Assembly: GCF_014640675.1 (NCBI RefSeq)
Contig: NZ_BMHK01000011.1
Location: forward strand, 62,001 to 126,000
DNA length: 64,000 bases
Source: Novosphingobium endophyticum
Lineage (GTDB): Bacteria; Pseudomonadota; Alphaproteobacteria; Sphingomonadales; Sphingomonadaceae
Reading direction: 5' to 3'
This document shows, piece after piece, positions 8,900 to 18,896 of the stretch. Both the position numbers and the translations under genes were made by a program. The notes under the pieces are model-generated. The model was not told the origin of the DNA, made no database searches, and saw only the letters and a list, made by a program, of their open reading frames with translations. Numbering within the stretch: the first letter of the stretch is position 1; every line of letters begins with the position of its first letter.

Positions 8900-9700
8900 T
8901 CAGTCCCAGGCCGTCTTGGCATAGGACGAGAATCCGGGGACATGGATCGAGACGCCGCCATCGGATGCGAGCGTCTGGCCGGTGATGTTGCGTGCCGCGT
9001 CCGATGCAAGGAACGCGACCGGTTCAGCGATATCCTCGGGCGCGCCCACGATGCCGCGCGGCGTTTCCGCCTCGACATTGCGGCGCCAGTGGTCGGGGAA
9101 ATCCTTGGCCGTGGTGGGCGTCAGGATCAGGCCGGGCGCAACCGCATTGCAGCGTACGCCCTTGGGGCCATAGGCCGTGGCGATCGATCGCGTCATCTGC
9201 ATGATGGCCGCTTTCGTCGCGCTATAGGCAGCCTGCCTTACGTGCCCCTGCAGGCCCAGTCCCGACACGGTGTTCACGATCGAACCCTGCGTCGCGATCA
9301 GGTGGGGCAGGCATTCGCGGGTCATCAACATCGTGCCGCGGCAGTTGACGGCAAAGATCTGGTCCCAGACCTCTGTCGGCATGTCGCCGATGCTACCGTC
9401 AAGGGCGAGGGTACGGCCGGCCAGCGCGGCATTGTTGTGCAGGATGTCGATCTTGCCGAAGGCTTCGACGACTTTGGCCACGGCATCCCGGATGGAGGTT
9501 TCGCTCCCCAGATCCAGTTCTACGGCAATGGCCTGTTCGCCGATTGCATCAGCGACTTCCTGGGCGCCGGCAAGGTTGATGTCCGCTACGGCCACCTTGG
9601 CACCCCGACGGGCCATCAGCCGCGCCGTTTCGCTGCCGATCCCGCCGGCACCGCCGGTGATGATGGCCACCTTGTCTGTCAGGCTGGTTGCATCGGTCAT
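8900..9700 (-). CDS. Short-chain dehydrogenase/reductase (SDR)
   Basis: A 266-residue classical SDR. The Rossmann motif is TGGAGGIG (15-22), with an NNA motif near 89-91. The catalytic Ser is about S146 and the YxxxK pair is Y159/K163. D40 after the second beta strand suggests NAD preference. I placed the start at the ATG at 9700, which has AGGGAC upstream; a longer frame continuing to 10324 runs across the next gene in a wrong frame. It lies 35 nt downstream of a small membrane-protein gene. Substrate unknown, possibly a benzylic or ring alcohol. Confidence 0.85.
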   Translation of the reverse strand: MTDATSLTDKVAIITGGAGGIGSETARLMARRGAKVAVADINLAGAQEVADAIGEQAIAVELDLGSETSIRDAVAKVVEAFGKIDILHNNAALAGRTLALDGSIGDMPTEVWDQIFAVNCRGTMLMTRECLPHLIATQGSIVNTVSGLGLQGHVRQAAYSATKAAIMQMTRSIATAYGPKGVRCNAVAPGLILTPTTAKDFPDHWRRNVEAETPRGIVGAPEDIAEPVAFLASDAARNITGQTLASDGGVSIHVPGFSSYAKTAWD

Positions 9701-9735
9701 GTGAAATTGTCCCTGATAGATGAATTGGCTTGTCG

Positions 9736-10221
9736 TCAGTCGACGGATTGCAGAGCGGGTTCGCGCAGCGCGTCGCGCAACGCCCGCGGCGTGACGATCA
9801 TGGCGACGGCCGCGCCGAACACGATCTTGCCGGTCACGGCCAGCGACCAGTCCATCATGTCGATGCCCGATGCCATGATCACGGCTGCGACCGGCAATGA
9901 TCCCAACGTCAGCGCGGCGAGGCCGTAGATTATGCCCCGGCCCCAGATGGATGAAATACGCGGCACAGGTCCGGCCATCGGCGCGATCGCGCCCTTTCGG
10001 ATGCGCACCCTTGTCACGCCGCCACCGGCCACCGCGCAGATCAGCGCGGTCATGAACCCCTGTGGCAGGAAATCGAATGCGTAGGCGCCGATGCCGCGTG
10101 TGGGTACGGGTTCGAACACGCCGAAGACGAACATGAAAACCACCATTCCCACGACAGTCGAACCGATCGTGCTGAATGTCGTCTCGGTCCGGACGTATCG
10201 ACGCACTTCCTGAAATTGCAT
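9736..10221 (-). CDS. Small integral membrane protein of unknown function
   Basis: A 161-residue protein I do not recognise. It shows about four hydrophobic segments (around 18-37, 48-67, 92-112 and 125-142), separated by a basic stretch (TRVRIRKG) that would lie in the cytoplasm. The ATG at 10221 has a strong GAAGGAG. It is the promoter-proximal gene ahead of the SDR and divergent from the TonB receptor at 10.6 kb. A helper role in transport or membrane anchoring is only a guess. Confidence 0.65.
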   Translation of the reverse strand: MQFQEVRRYVRTETTFSTIGSTVVGMVVFMFVFGVFEPVPTRGIGAYAFDFLPQGFMTALICAVAGGGVTRVRIRKGAIAPMAGPVPRISSIWGRGIIYGLAALTLGSLPVAAVIMASGIDMMDWSLAVTGKIVFGAAVAMIVTPRALRDALREPALQSVD

Positions 10222-10475
10222 GCTTTTGCGCTCCTTCCCGCCTCTCCTGCAAGGGGCCGTGTCGGATCTTGCGGACCCGCATCGACTCTGTTCCGTGCGC
10301 AGGAATTAAATTAGTGTACGTCAAGGATCGAAAAGTGCAATAACGGTTTGCCTCAATCGCTGATCCGGTACCGATTTATCGGGCGATTGCGTTGTGCGCT
10401 TGCACAAAAAACAACGGAAACACATGTAATGTAAGGCATTTTGCAAAAGACCTCGAGCTTGCATCGTTATCCGAA
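10222..10475. other. Divergent intergenic region, no gene seen
   Basis: This is AT-richer than the flanks and lies between the small membrane-protein gene and the TonB receptor. I see no convincing open frame or RNA gene. It should contain the minus-strand promoter of the SDR/membrane-protein genes, but I cannot pick -35/-10 boxes with confidence. Confidence 0.4.
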
Positions 10476-10505
10476 TTGACAACGAAACTCGACGTGTCGT
10501 ATATG
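10476..10505 (+). promoter_or_regulatory. Predicted sigma-70-type promoter of the TonB receptor, with overlapping operator-like sequence
   Basis: TTGACA (10476-10481), an 18-nt spacer, then TATATG (10500-10505), about 70 nt upstream of the receptor start. A degenerate copy of the recurring palindrome, CGACG-TGT-CGTAT (10490-10502), overlaps the spacer and the -10 box, so a repressor bound there would block the promoter. Confidence 0.5.
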
Positions 10506-10575
10506 CATCGCAAATAAAAAGCGCCGGCTACGATGTGTCTATGTCGGTCGGGCGTACAACACGAGGAGGATGAGC

Positions 10576-12969
10576 ATGAACTCGCTATTCGACGTTCGAT
10601 TTGTCTTGAAGTGCTCCACGGCTTTGGCTTCGGTGGCGATGGTCGCCACCATGCCAGCCCATGCGCAATCGGCTGACGATGAGGGGCAATTCAATGCCGG
10701 CGGCCTGACCGAAATCATCGTTACCGCCCAGAAGCGAGCCGAAAGTTCGCAAAAGGCGGCGGTCGCGATTACCGCCGTATCGAGCGAGGACCTTTCCCGT
10801 GCCGGCGTGACCGACGCGCAACAGCTGACCAATCTCGCGCCTGCTCTCCATATCGATTCCGTCTATGGGCCTGCTGCCAACTTCTACGTTCGCGGCGTGG
10901 GGAACCTCGTGCTCAACGCATCGAGCGATCCTGCGGTCGTGGTGAATATCGACGGTGTACCGCTCGCTCGCCCCACTGGCGTGCAGGGGATGTTCTTCGA
11001 TCTGGAGCGCGTCGAAGTGCTCAAGGGGCCGCAGGGTACCCTGTATGGACGTAACGCGACCGGCGGCGCGGTGAACGTGATCACCGCACAGCCGAAGATC
11101 GGCGAGACATCGGGTTCGATCACCGCATCGTATGGCAACTACAATGCCGGGAAGGTCGATGGCGCGATCAACCTGCCAGTCTCCGACAATACGGCGGTCC
11201 GTATTGCGGGGCTTATTTCCAACCGTGACGGATATTACTCCGACGGTACCGGCGATGAGGATCTGGGCGCGTTCCGCGTCACGATGGCGAGCGAGGTTTC
11301 CGACACCTTCACCCTGTCGGCCAGCTTCGACTACGCCCACCAGGGCGGTAAAGGGCCGGGTTCGACGGTCGAAGGGCTGAATTACGACGATCGCATCGGC
11401 GTGATGGACGATCGCGCCGGGGCCAACGTTTACGAACGGGTCATCAACCCTGCGCCCTACCCCTTTAACGTCGCGGGCTTCGCGGCGCTGCCCGGCGCAA
11501 TCCTGCAGCCCTTCAACGAGATCGAGGGAATCGATACCTATCAGGACAACGAGTTCTGGGGCGTCCGCCTTCAGGCAGACCTCGAAACCTCGCTCGGCAC
11601 GGTTTCGTTCATTCCTTCATACCGCGAGGCAAGCCTCGATTTCCTGTCGCCGATCAGCCCGATCATCCTGACGGAGGAAAAGGATAAGCAGACTTCGGCC
11701 GAGCTGCGGCTGGTTTCACCCAGCGAGAACCGCCTGCAGTACATCTTTGGCCTGTTCTACTTCAACGAACGGGTGAATTCGCTGAATAACTTCAACTTCG
11801 AATATACCTCGTTCCATGCGGAGATTGCGCCGAAAGTGGACAGTTATGCCGCCTATTCGCGCCTGACCTACAGCATTACGCCCGAACTGCGGATCAGCGG
11901 CGGACTGCGTTACACGATCGACAAGAAGTCGACGAACGACCTCAACGTCGTCGAGAACGTCTATTGCCCCGGCTTCTTCGACAATTACGAGGGCGGTCCG
12001 GCAACGACCTGCGTTGGAACGCCGACTTTGCCGGTGTCCTTCGATGTCAGCGATCCGCTGGCGTACGAGGGGGTGAACGGCTCGTTCCTGGCCATCACGA
12101 CCAACCCCAACAGGGGCAAGGAAACGTTCAAGAAGCTGACGTGGCGCGCTGCGGTGGAATACGATGTCGCGCCGCGCTCTCTGCTCTATGCCTCGGTGGA
12201 AACCGGCTACAAGGCGGGCGGTTTCTTCAACACGCCCGATCAGGCCAACAACTCGTTCCAGCCGGAAACGATCACGGCCTTTACCATCGGTTCGAAGAAC
12301 CGGTTCCTCGACAATCGCCTTCAGCTGAATCTCGAGGCGTTCTGGTGGGAGTACAAGGACCAGCAGGTCAGCCACTTCATCACCGTGTTTGGCGCACCCG
12401 TCTTCGCGACCGAGAATATCGGCAAGTCGCGCTTCCGCGGCGTGGAACTCGAAATGAGGGCGCAGGTCATGTCGAACACCGAAGTGAACGGCACCGTCCA
12501 GTATCTCGACGCGCGCAACACGGAATTCCTGTACGGCAGCGCCACGCCGCCCAATACCGGCTGCGCCAGCGGGTTCGGCGGGCCTGGCGGGGCGCCGTTC
12601 TATGTCGACTGCACCGGCAACCGGCCGGCCAAGGCCCCGGTATGGACGCTGCAGGGCGGTATCGACCAGCGCATCCCGCTGGGCGAAAGCGGCGACATCA
12701 CGGTCAGCCTCAACACGCGGTACGAAAGCGGCAGCTATACCGGCATCGAACTTCTGCCTTCGCAGTACCAGTCGGGCTTCTTCACCTCTGGCGCGCAAGT
12801 CCGCTTCACCACGGCCGATGGGCGTTTCAACATTGCCGGCTTCGTCGACAATATCGAGGATAACGCGACGGTCGGCTTCTCCCAGCCGCATAACTTCGCC
12901 GGGGGGCAGCTGTTCGTCCGCCTTCAGGCACCGCGGACTTACGGCCTGCGCGCCGGTTATAAGTTCTGA
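10576..12969 (+). CDS. TonB-dependent outer-membrane receptor (1 of 3)
   Basis: A 797-residue outer-membrane transporter that uses TonB energy to import a ligand; in sphingomonads such receptors often serve aromatic uptake as well as iron. A signal peptide ends at AHA-QS (about residue 30). A TonB box (EIIVTAQKR) and plug domain (VEVLKGPQGTLYGRNATGG) follow, then a beta-barrel ending in ...YGLRAGYKF with the C-terminal Phe. I chose the ATG at 10576 because GAGGAGG lies 6 nt upstream; the ATG at 10570 abuts that site. It heads the plus strand next to the demethylation block. The ligand is unknown. Confidence 0.92.
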   Translation: MNSLFDVRFVLKCSTALASVAMVATMPAHAQSADDEGQFNAGGLTEIIVTAQKRAESSQKAAVAITAVSSEDLSRAGVTDAQQLTNLAPALHIDSVYGPAANFYVRGVGNLVLNASSDPAVVVNIDGVPLARPTGVQGMFFDLERVEVLKGPQGTLYGRNATGGAVNVITAQPKIGETSGSITASYGNYNAGKVDGAINLPVSDNTAVRIAGLISNRDGYYSDGTGDEDLGAFRVTMASEVSDTFTLSASFDYAHQGGKGPGSTVEGLNYDDRIGVMDDRAGANVYERVINPAPYPFNVAGFAALPGAILQPFNEIEGIDTYQDNEFWGVRLQADLETSLGTVSFIPSYREASLDFLSPISPIILTEEKDKQTSAELRLVSPSENRLQYIFGLFYFNERVNSLNNFNFEYTSFHAEIAPKVDSYAAYSRLTYSITPELRISGGLRYTIDKKSTNDLNVVENVYCPGFFDNYEGGPATTCVGTPTLPVSFDVSDPLAYEGVNGSFLAITTNPNRGKETFKKLTWRAAVEYDVAPRSLLYASVETGYKAGGFFNTPDQANNSFQPETITAFTIGSKNRFLDNRLQLNLEAFWWEYKDQQVSHFITVFGAPVFATENIGKSRFRGVELEMRAQVMSNTEVNGTVQYLDARNTEFLYGSATPPNTGCASGFGGPGGAPFYVDCTGNRPAKAPVWTLQGGIDQRIPLGESGDITVSLNTRYESGSYTGIELLPSQYQSGFFTSGAQVRFTTADGRFNIAGFVDNIEDNATVGFSQPHNFAGGQLFVRLQAPRTYGLRAGYKF

Positions 12970-13052
12970 TTTCCGGTCGGGTGCGGCGGGGCCAGCCGCA
13001 GGGCCAGCCGTCGCCGCGCCCGACACATCTTTTCAAAGCGGGAGATCGCCCG

Positions 13053-13970
13053 ATGAACGAACCCACTTATCTCGTCACCGGAGCGTCGGGCAACCTTGGC
13101 CGGCTGGTGGTGCAATCGCTGTTGCGGCGCGGTGCGAAGCGCGTGATCGCAACGACGCGATCACCGGCATCGCTTGCCGACCTTGCCGCCGCGGGGGTCG
13201 AGGTTCGCAAGGCCGACTTCGACGATGCCGAAGGGCTGGTCGAGGCATTTTCGGGCGCAACGCACATGCTGCTCATCAGCACCCAATCGGTGGGCGCGCG
13301 CGTCGAGCAGCATGCTGCGGCGCTGGATGCTGCCAAGGCGGCTGGGGTGGAGCATATCTTCTACACCTCGCACTCGTTCCCAGATACGTCGGTATCTGCC
13401 GTCGCGCCCGAACACGCCGCGATGGAGCGCCGCATCATCGCCAGCGGGATGACCTACACGATCCTGCGCAATTTCCTCTATTCCGAAAACGTGCTGCTGA
13501 TGCTGGCGGGGCCGGTGCAGGCCGGCATCTGGCACAGTGCATCGCAGGGCGGTCGCAATGCCTTCCTGTCCCGCAGCGACTGCGCCGATGCCGATGCAGG
13601 CGCAATGCTTGCGGCGGACCGGCTGAAAAACACAGTGCTCGATATCACCGGCCCGCGCACATATTCCTATCCCGATATCGCCCGGATTGCCGGCGATGTG
13701 ATGGCGCGCGAAATCATCACGGTCGACCTTTCGCCTGACGAGTTCCTCGTGCACCTTCTGGCAGCTGGCCTGCCGCGCAGCCATGCCGAAACGCTGGTCA
13801 GTTTCGACAAGGCCACCAGCCTGGGCGACGGAGACCTCGTCACGCCGGTGGCGGAGGAGCTTGCGGGCCACCCGCTCGAACTGCTGGAGGATTTCCTCGC
13901 GCGCGAATTGCCGCAGATGGACGGTACGCACACGCTTTCGGAACTGCTCGACAATCACATCGGGGGATGA
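13053..13970 (+). CDS. NmrA-family NAD(P)-binding oxidoreductase
   Basis: A 305-residue atypical SDR of the NmrA/QOR2-like class. The N-terminal Rossmann motif is TGASGNLG (9-16). It lacks an obvious YxxxK pair, as usual for NmrA-like proteins. Known relatives are NAD(P)H:quinone reductases or redox sensors. The ATG at 13053 has GGGAG upstream; an earlier in-frame start at 12981 would lie in the GC-rich spacer. It follows the TonB receptor by 83 nt and precedes a TetR gene by 84 nt. It may reduce quinones formed from catechols or hydroquinones. Confidence 0.8.
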   Translation: MNEPTYLVTGASGNLGRLVVQSLLRRGAKRVIATTRSPASLADLAAAGVEVRKADFDDAEGLVEAFSGATHMLLISTQSVGARVEQHAAALDAAKAAGVEHIFYTSHSFPDTSVSAVAPEHAAMERRIIASGMTYTILRNFLYSENVLLMLAGPVQAGIWHSASQGGRNAFLSRSDCADADAGAMLAADRLKNTVLDITGPRTYSYPDIARIAGDVMAREIITVDLSPDEFLVHLLAAGLPRSHAETLVSFDKATSLGDGDLVTPVAEELAGHPLELLEDFLARELPQMDGTHTLSELLDNHIGG

Positions 13971-14054
13971 ACCTCGATTGCCTTGGAAACGGATGGTGTG
14001 TTTCGTCGGTCGATATAGTTGACCGGTGCGCGGGCACTCCGTAGTGGAGACGAT

Positions 14055-14690
14055 ATGGAGGGCAAAGAGACCGAACGGAAAGGCAAAGGGGGCGGGCGAC
14101 CGCGTAGCGAGTCGACGCGCCGGTCGATCCTTTCCGCAACGATCACGCTGCTCCAGGACGAATCCCTGCAATCCATCACGGTAGAAGCGATCGCGCGCGA
14201 GGCGGGGGTCAGCAAGGCCACCATCTATCGCTGGTGGAGCTCGAAGACCGCGGTTGCCATCGATGCCTTCATCGAGAACCACCTCGTCAAGACGCCGATG
14301 CCTTACGACGTCCATCCGGCAGAGGCGCTGATCCGGCACTGGCGCTTGATGGCCGATCAGTATCGCGGCTTTCCGGGCCGGATCGTCGCGCAAATCCTGG
14401 CGGAAGGCCAGTCGGACCCTGAAATCATGCGGGAATTCCGCCAGCGCTTCCATTACGGTCGCCGCGCCGTGGTTCGCGAAGTGATCGAAAACCTGAAGGC
14501 GGTGCATCCCTTGCCCGAAGGGCTGGGCAGCGAACAGCTGATGGATATGTTCTACGCGCCGATCTACATGCGGCTGCTGTGGGGACATGCGCCGATCGAC
14601 GATGAATTCATCCTCGAATATCCGCGTTCGGTGATGAGCCTTATCGGCATCCACCTGGACGAGAACGACAAGGTCGTCGCTTTCGCCTGA
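14055..14690 (+). CDS. TetR-family transcriptional regulator
   Basis: A 211-residue regulator. A basic N-terminus (KGKGGGRPRSESTRRSIL) leads into the helix-turn-helix (ITVEAIAREAGVSKATIYRW, about 42-61). The C-terminal TetR_C-like domain contains PLPEGLGSEQLMDMFYAPIY. The ATG at 14055 has GTGGAG upstream. It converges on the fahA-hmgA operon, with a 3-nt gap between stops. It could control hmgA-fahA or the NmrA gene. It is also one candidate for the factor that binds the recurring palindrome. Confidence 0.85.
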   Translation: MEGKETERKGKGGGRPRSESTRRSILSATITLLQDESLQSITVEAIAREAGVSKATIYRWWSSKTAVAIDAFIENHLVKTPMPYDVHPAEALIRHWRLMADQYRGFPGRIVAQILAEGQSDPEIMREFRQRFHYGRRAVVREVIENLKAVHPLPEGLGSEQLMDMFYAPIYMRLLWGHAPIDDEFILEYPRSVMSLIGIHLDENDKVVAFA

Positions 14691-14693
14691 CGG

Positions 14694-15989
14694 TCATCGC
14701 GCGGGCGCGATGGTCGCACGGCATTCGCCAAGTCCGATCGATCGGAAGCCGTTGCTGTTCGCAGTGCCGGTCAGAACCACTTCGTCTCCGTCCTCAAGGA
14801 ACGTGCGGGTTTCGCCTCCCGGCAAGGTGATGGATCGCGTGCCGCCTCTACTCATTTCCATCAGGCTGCCGTATGCGTCATCCTCTGCGCCCGAAATCGT
14901 GCCCGAACCCAGCAAGTCGCCAGCAGCAAGATCGCAGCCGTTGACCGTGTGATGCGCCACCAACTGGGCGGGCGTCCAGTACAGGTTCGTCGCCTCGGTC
15001 CGGCCCAGCCGTACAGGTTCGATCCCGGCATCGCGCATCTTGCGGGTTCGCAGGCTGACATCGATCCGCAGCGCCAGCGCGCCCGCCTGTTGGTCGCCTT
15101 CGTCATTCAGGTAGGGCAGGGGTGAAGGGTCGCCATCGGGACGATGCGGCTGGGCCACGCGGAACGGGGCAAGTGCTTCGGCCGTGATCACCCAGGGCGA
15201 AACCGTGGTGCCGAAATTCTTGGCCAGAAACGGTCCCAGCGGCTGGTATTCCCACGCCTGTATGTCCCGCGCCGACCAGTCATTCAGCAGGCACAGGCCC
15301 GCGATGCGCGATGCGGCCCGACCGATGGGCACCGGATCTCCAAGCTCCGACTGCCCGCCGATCCAGAAACCGATTTCAACCTCGTAATCGAGCCGCCGGC
15401 TCTGTCCGACCGCCGGAACTCCGCTGTCCGGCGCGCGCAACTGGCCGGAGGGGCGACGCACTTCGCCGCCCGACACGCGGATGGACGAGGCGCGGCCGTG
15501 ATAGCCGACCGGAATGTAGCGATAGTTGGGAAGCAGCGGATTGTCGGGGCGCAGCAGCGAACCGACGTTGCGGGCGTGGTGAATCCCGGCATAGAAATCG
15601 GTGTAGTCGCGCACCGCCAGCGGCAAGTGCATCGTGCACTGTGCGGCGGGGATCAATGCGGCCTGGCATTGCGCGACATGATCCTTGTCCGTCAGCAGGG
15701 CGAACACGGCATGGCGCAACTCCCGTCGTGCGGCGGGTTCGAGTGCGAACAGCGGGTTCAGCGTCCGCGCGCCATCGATTGCCGCCAACGCGGCATCGCC
15801 CTTGCCGCGCAGCAGCGGTGCAACGGCGCTGGGATCCAGCACGTGATCGCCGATTGCAATGCCGGTCCTCGGTGCCGTTCCCGCAGTCGAAAAGACCCCC
15901 AGCGGAAGGTTCTGCACGGGAAAATCGGCATGGGTGTCGGCACCCTCAACCCAACTGGAGGCAGCCGGATCGTGCGTGTGATCGATCAT
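14694..15989 (-). CDS. fahA: Fumarylacetoacetase
   Basis: Cleaves fumarylacetoacetate to fumarate and acetoacetate, the last step of the homogentisate pathway. The 431 residues match the normal length. By comparison with mammalian FAH, metal ligands are D131 (DYTDFY), E203 and E205 (DYEVEIG) and D237 (LNDWSARD). The catalytic His is H138, and a Lys (K257) stands in the AKNFG loop. I chose the ATG at 15989 because it overlaps the hmgA stop as ATGA. It is co-transcribed with hmgA. No maleylacetoacetate isomerase gene is present in the window. Confidence 0.95.
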   Translation of the reverse strand: MIDHTHDPAASSWVEGADTHADFPVQNLPLGVFSTAGTAPRTGIAIGDHVLDPSAVAPLLRGKGDAALAAIDGARTLNPLFALEPAARRELRHAVFALLTDKDHVAQCQAALIPAAQCTMHLPLAVRDYTDFYAGIHHARNVGSLLRPDNPLLPNYRYIPVGYHGRASSIRVSGGEVRRPSGQLRAPDSGVPAVGQSRRLDYEVEIGFWIGGQSELGDPVPIGRAASRIAGLCLLNDWSARDIQAWEYQPLGPFLAKNFGTTVSPWVITAEALAPFRVAQPHRPDGDPSPLPYLNDEGDQQAGALALRIDVSLRTRKMRDAGIEPVRLGRTEATNLYWTPAQLVAHHTVNGCDLAAGDLLGSGTISGAEDDAYGSLMEMSRGGTRSITLPGGETRTFLEDGDEVVLTGTANSNGFRSIGLGECRATIAPAR

Positions 15990-17296
15990 CGCGCGTTGCC
16001 CCTGAACCGCCCCTCGATACCGGCCCAGCAATCGTCATAGTCCGCTTGCAGTGCGGCGGCGCAGACCGGCGCAAGGCTGGCGGCGAAGTTGGCATGGGTT
16101 TCGAACATGAAGGCCATCGTGCCTTCCTGCTTGTGCGGAGCGAGCGCGGCTTCCTCCGCGCGGCGGGTGGTATCCTTGTCCGGGCCATGTGCGCTCATCC
16201 GGGGGTGGAGCGAAACGCCGCCCGGCGTGAAACCTTCGGCCTTTGCGTCATATACGCCCGTCACCAGCCCCATCAGCTCGTTCATCAGGTTGCGGTGATA
16301 CCACGGCGGGCGGAAGGTATTTTCCGCGACCATCCAGCGCGGCGGGAAGATCACGAAATCGATGTTGGCCTGACCCCGCACCGGAGAAGGCGAAGTCAGG
16401 ACCGTGTAGATCGAAGGATCGGGATGGTCGTAGCTGACCGTTCCGACCGCGTTGAAGCGGAACAGGTCGTACTTGTACGGCACGTTGTTGCCATGCCAGG
16501 CGACTACGTCCAGCGGAGAGTGGTCCAGCGTCGTCGTCCACAGCGCGCCCTGGAACTTGGCCACCAGTTCATGATCGCCGGTCGCTTCGTCATATGCGGC
16601 AACAGGCGTCAGGAAATCGCGCGGATTGGCAAGGCAGTTCGAACCGATCGGACCAAGATCGGGCAGGCGCAAGTCGGCGCCATGATTTTCGCAGATGTAG
16701 CCACGTACGGGGCCTGCCACCGGATCGATCGCGAACTTCATGCCGCGCGGAATGACGCAGATCTCCCCCGGCGATACGTCCAGCGTGCCACATTCGGTGC
16801 GGAACCGGGCTTGCCCTTCGTGCGGCACGAACAGCATTTCGCCATCCGCGCTGTAGAAGGATCGCTGCATCGGCCGGTCGGCGGCATAGCGCCAGGCCGA
16901 AATGCCGCAATCGGGCGCGTCGATCGTGCGGGCAATCGGGACGAGGCCGTCTATGAAGTCGCTTCCGGGCAGCAGCGGCATCGGGTCCCAGCGCATGCGA
17001 TTGGGCGATGCCTTGGCATAGTCCGCGTCGACCCCTGCATGAGCCAAGGGGACAAAGGCCGACTGCGCGGCGGACGGACGGATGCGGTAGAACCACGTCC
17101 GGCGGACTTCGGTGCGGGGCATGGTGAATGCCGTGCCGGAGAACTGTTCGGCATAGAGCCCGAGCGGGACACGTTGGGGCGAGTTCTGGCCGATCGGCAG
17201 GGCGCCCGACACGGCTTCGGTCGCGAACTCGTTACCGAAACCGCTCATATACCCTTCGACGATTGCCGAATGCTGCATCTTGTCCTGAATGGTCAT
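15986..17296 (-). CDS. hmgA: Homogentisate 1,2-dioxygenase
   Basis: Opens the ring of homogentisate to maleylacetoacetate using Fe(II) and O2. The 436 residues match the family. The N-terminus [12 protein letters not shown] is diagnostic, and the iron ligands align as H334 and E340 ([12 protein letters not shown]) and H370 (MSAHGPD). I chose the ATG at 17296, with GAGGGA upstream, over a start at 17347. It heads the hmgA-fahA operon. Flanking flavin monooxygenases at 18.9 and 21.4 kb could feed homogentisate from hydroxyphenylacetates, but that is inference. Confidence 0.96.
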   Translation of the reverse strand: MTIQDKMQHSAIVEGYMSGFGNEFATEAVSGALPIGQNSPQRVPLGLYAEQFSGTAFTMPRTEVRRTWFYRIRPSAAQSAFVPLAHAGVDADYAKASPNRMRWDPMPLLPGSDFIDGLVPIARTIDAPDCGISAWRYAADRPMQRSFYSADGEMLFVPHEGQARFRTECGTLDVSPGEICVIPRGMKFAIDPVAGPVRGYICENHGADLRLPDLGPIGSNCLANPRDFLTPVAAYDEATGDHELVAKFQGALWTTTLDHSPLDVVAWHGNNVPYKYDLFRFNAVGTVSYDHPDPSIYTVLTSPSPVRGQANIDFVIFPPRWMVAENTFRPPWYHRNLMNELMGLVTGVYDAKAEGFTPGGVSLHPRMSAHGPDKDTTRRAEEAALAPHKQEGTMAFMFETHANFAASLAPVCAAALQADYDDCWAGIEGRFRGNAR

Positions 17297-17407
17297 CGCA
17301 AATCCCTCGTCGGGCGCTCGTTCGGCGCGCATGCATACCTGGTCCATCGACCTGCGTAATTAGTAGACGAGACGGATCGAAATGTCCATCCCGTCGCACG
17401 TTTTCGC

Positions 17408-18622
17408 TCACCCCGCCACGACCGGAACCGCGCCGCGTTCTGTCGCAAAGGCGATCAGGGCGGCACCGAACAGACCGCCCGCTGCCACGCCCAGCCACGA
17501 TTCGTAACTTCCCGTCGCGTCGAACAGCGCGCCCGCAGCCATGCCGCCGATCCCGGCGCCGAAAGCGTGCACTGCGAAGATGGAGCCGTAGACGCTGCTG
17601 AAGCCTTTAATCGGGAACCGCCGGCCCAGAAGGTATGCCAGCAGGTCGGTTTCGGTCCCTACACCAAAGCCGATCAGGGCCGCACCGGCGATGGCAAGGC
17701 CCGGACTGTCGATGCGTAGCATCAGTGCGCCCAGCGCTGCGAAAGTGAGAAGCAGAAACGTGACCCATCCCGCGTCCCAGCGATCCAGCAGAACGCCTGC
17801 GACAAGCCTTCCCCCGATGACGGACATGCCGAGTACGGAAGCGATCGCGCCGGCTTCGACGGCACTGACGCCGCGGTCGGTCAACATCGGTACCAGGTGC
17901 AGCGTCGTGCCCAGCACTGCGGTAGAGGAGAGGAAGATCAGCGCGCTAACCGAATAGAAGAAGCGGTTGTGCAGGATCTTTGCGAAGGGCAGCGGTTCGC
18001 GCGCGGTATGCGCACTGCGTTTGTCCGGCGCCTCGCGCAGCAGGAGCCACGCGATGCCGCTCAGCACGAGTGTCGCCATGGCCAGCGCGAGGTAGGCCGC
18101 GCGCCAGCCGTGCGTCGCAATGTAAGGGCCGAGCACCGGCGGCAGGACGATGGCACCTACGCCCGTACCCATCAGTGCAAGGCCGAGAGCCAGCCCGCGG
18201 TTGGCCACGAAATGGCGCACGACCACGCGATTGTAGCTCACTGAATTCGTGCCCGCCGATACGAGTGTCAGCAAAAGGGTGAAGCTGAGGAACGTCACCA
18301 GGTTGCTGGTGAACAGGCCAAGCATGGCGAACGTCGCGGCAAGCCCGAAGCTGGACAAGAGAGCGACCTTCGCTTCGCCGAACCGGTCTACCAGCCTGCC
18401 GGTAAAGGGGAGCGCGAAGACATTGCCGACCATGAAGGCAATCGCGACCAGCGATGCTTCCTGACGCGACCATCCGAATTGAGCCGAGAGCGGCTTGATG
18501 AACAGGCCCGCCGAATAGAAATAGAGCGAGGCGAAGCCGCCGCCAATGCCGACGAACGCGCCCAGCAGGTAACGCCAGCCAGCGCCGAATTCTCGGCGGA
18601 AATCCCGTGTGGCACCTGTCAC
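17408..18622 (-). CDS. MFS transporter, likely aromatic-acid or oxoacid carrier
   Basis: A 404-residue inner-membrane carrier of the major facilitator superfamily with about 12 hydrophobic segments. The motif GRLVDRFGEAK between helices 2 and 3 matches the MFS signature (G-x3-D-R-x-G). The overall look, with GTGVGAIVLPP, resembles the monocarboxylate/oxalate-formate antiporter branch. The GTG start has GGAGGGGGAAG upstream. It is oriented with hmgA, 111 nt ahead of it, and divergent from the FAD monooxygenase at 18.9 kb. It probably imports the aromatic acid handled by its neighbours; the substrate is unknown. Confidence 0.85.
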   Translation of the reverse strand: MTGATRDFRREFGAGWRYLLGAFVGIGGGFASLYFYSAGLFIKPLSAQFGWSRQEASLVAIAFMVGNVFALPFTGRLVDRFGEAKVALLSSFGLAATFAMLGLFTSNLVTFLSFTLLLTLVSAGTNSVSYNRVVVRHFVANRGLALGLALMGTGVGAIVLPPVLGPYIATHGWRAAYLALAMATLVLSGIAWLLLREAPDKRSAHTAREPLPFAKILHNRFFYSVSALIFLSSTAVLGTTLHLVPMLTDRGVSAVEAGAIASVLGMSVIGGRLVAGVLLDRWDAGWVTFLLLTFAALGALMLRIDSPGLAIAGAALIGFGVGTETDLLAYLLGRRFPIKGFSSVYGSIFAVHAFGAGIGGMAAGALFDATGSYESWLGVAAGGLFGAALIAFATERGAVPVVAG

Positions 18623-18896
18623 CGACTGTCTTCCCCCTCCGGTTTGTCGAATCGATTGCCGGATCCGGCACCGTTCGCGGTTTCAGCGATATTAGGCGAC
18701 GTATGGTTTCGTAACAAGGCGGAAGCGTCAGGACGCCATTTTGTTACTGAAAATACGCTTTAACGGCTGAAATGTGCACTGGACTACAGCTAAAATGTCC
18801 GTCTCATACCCTGTCTGACTTGCCATATTGCCATCATACCGATACTTAGCGGATCGAAAGTTTGGGCGAGCGCTGGATGCGGCCGGAAGGGGAGAG

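Noticed and set aside
8900..10324. Single 474-residue protein spanning the SDR and the membrane-protein region
   Set aside because: The N-terminal 200 residues are an out-of-family basic sequence overlapping a better gene (9736-10221) in another frame. The SDR has its own ATG and ribosome site at 9700.
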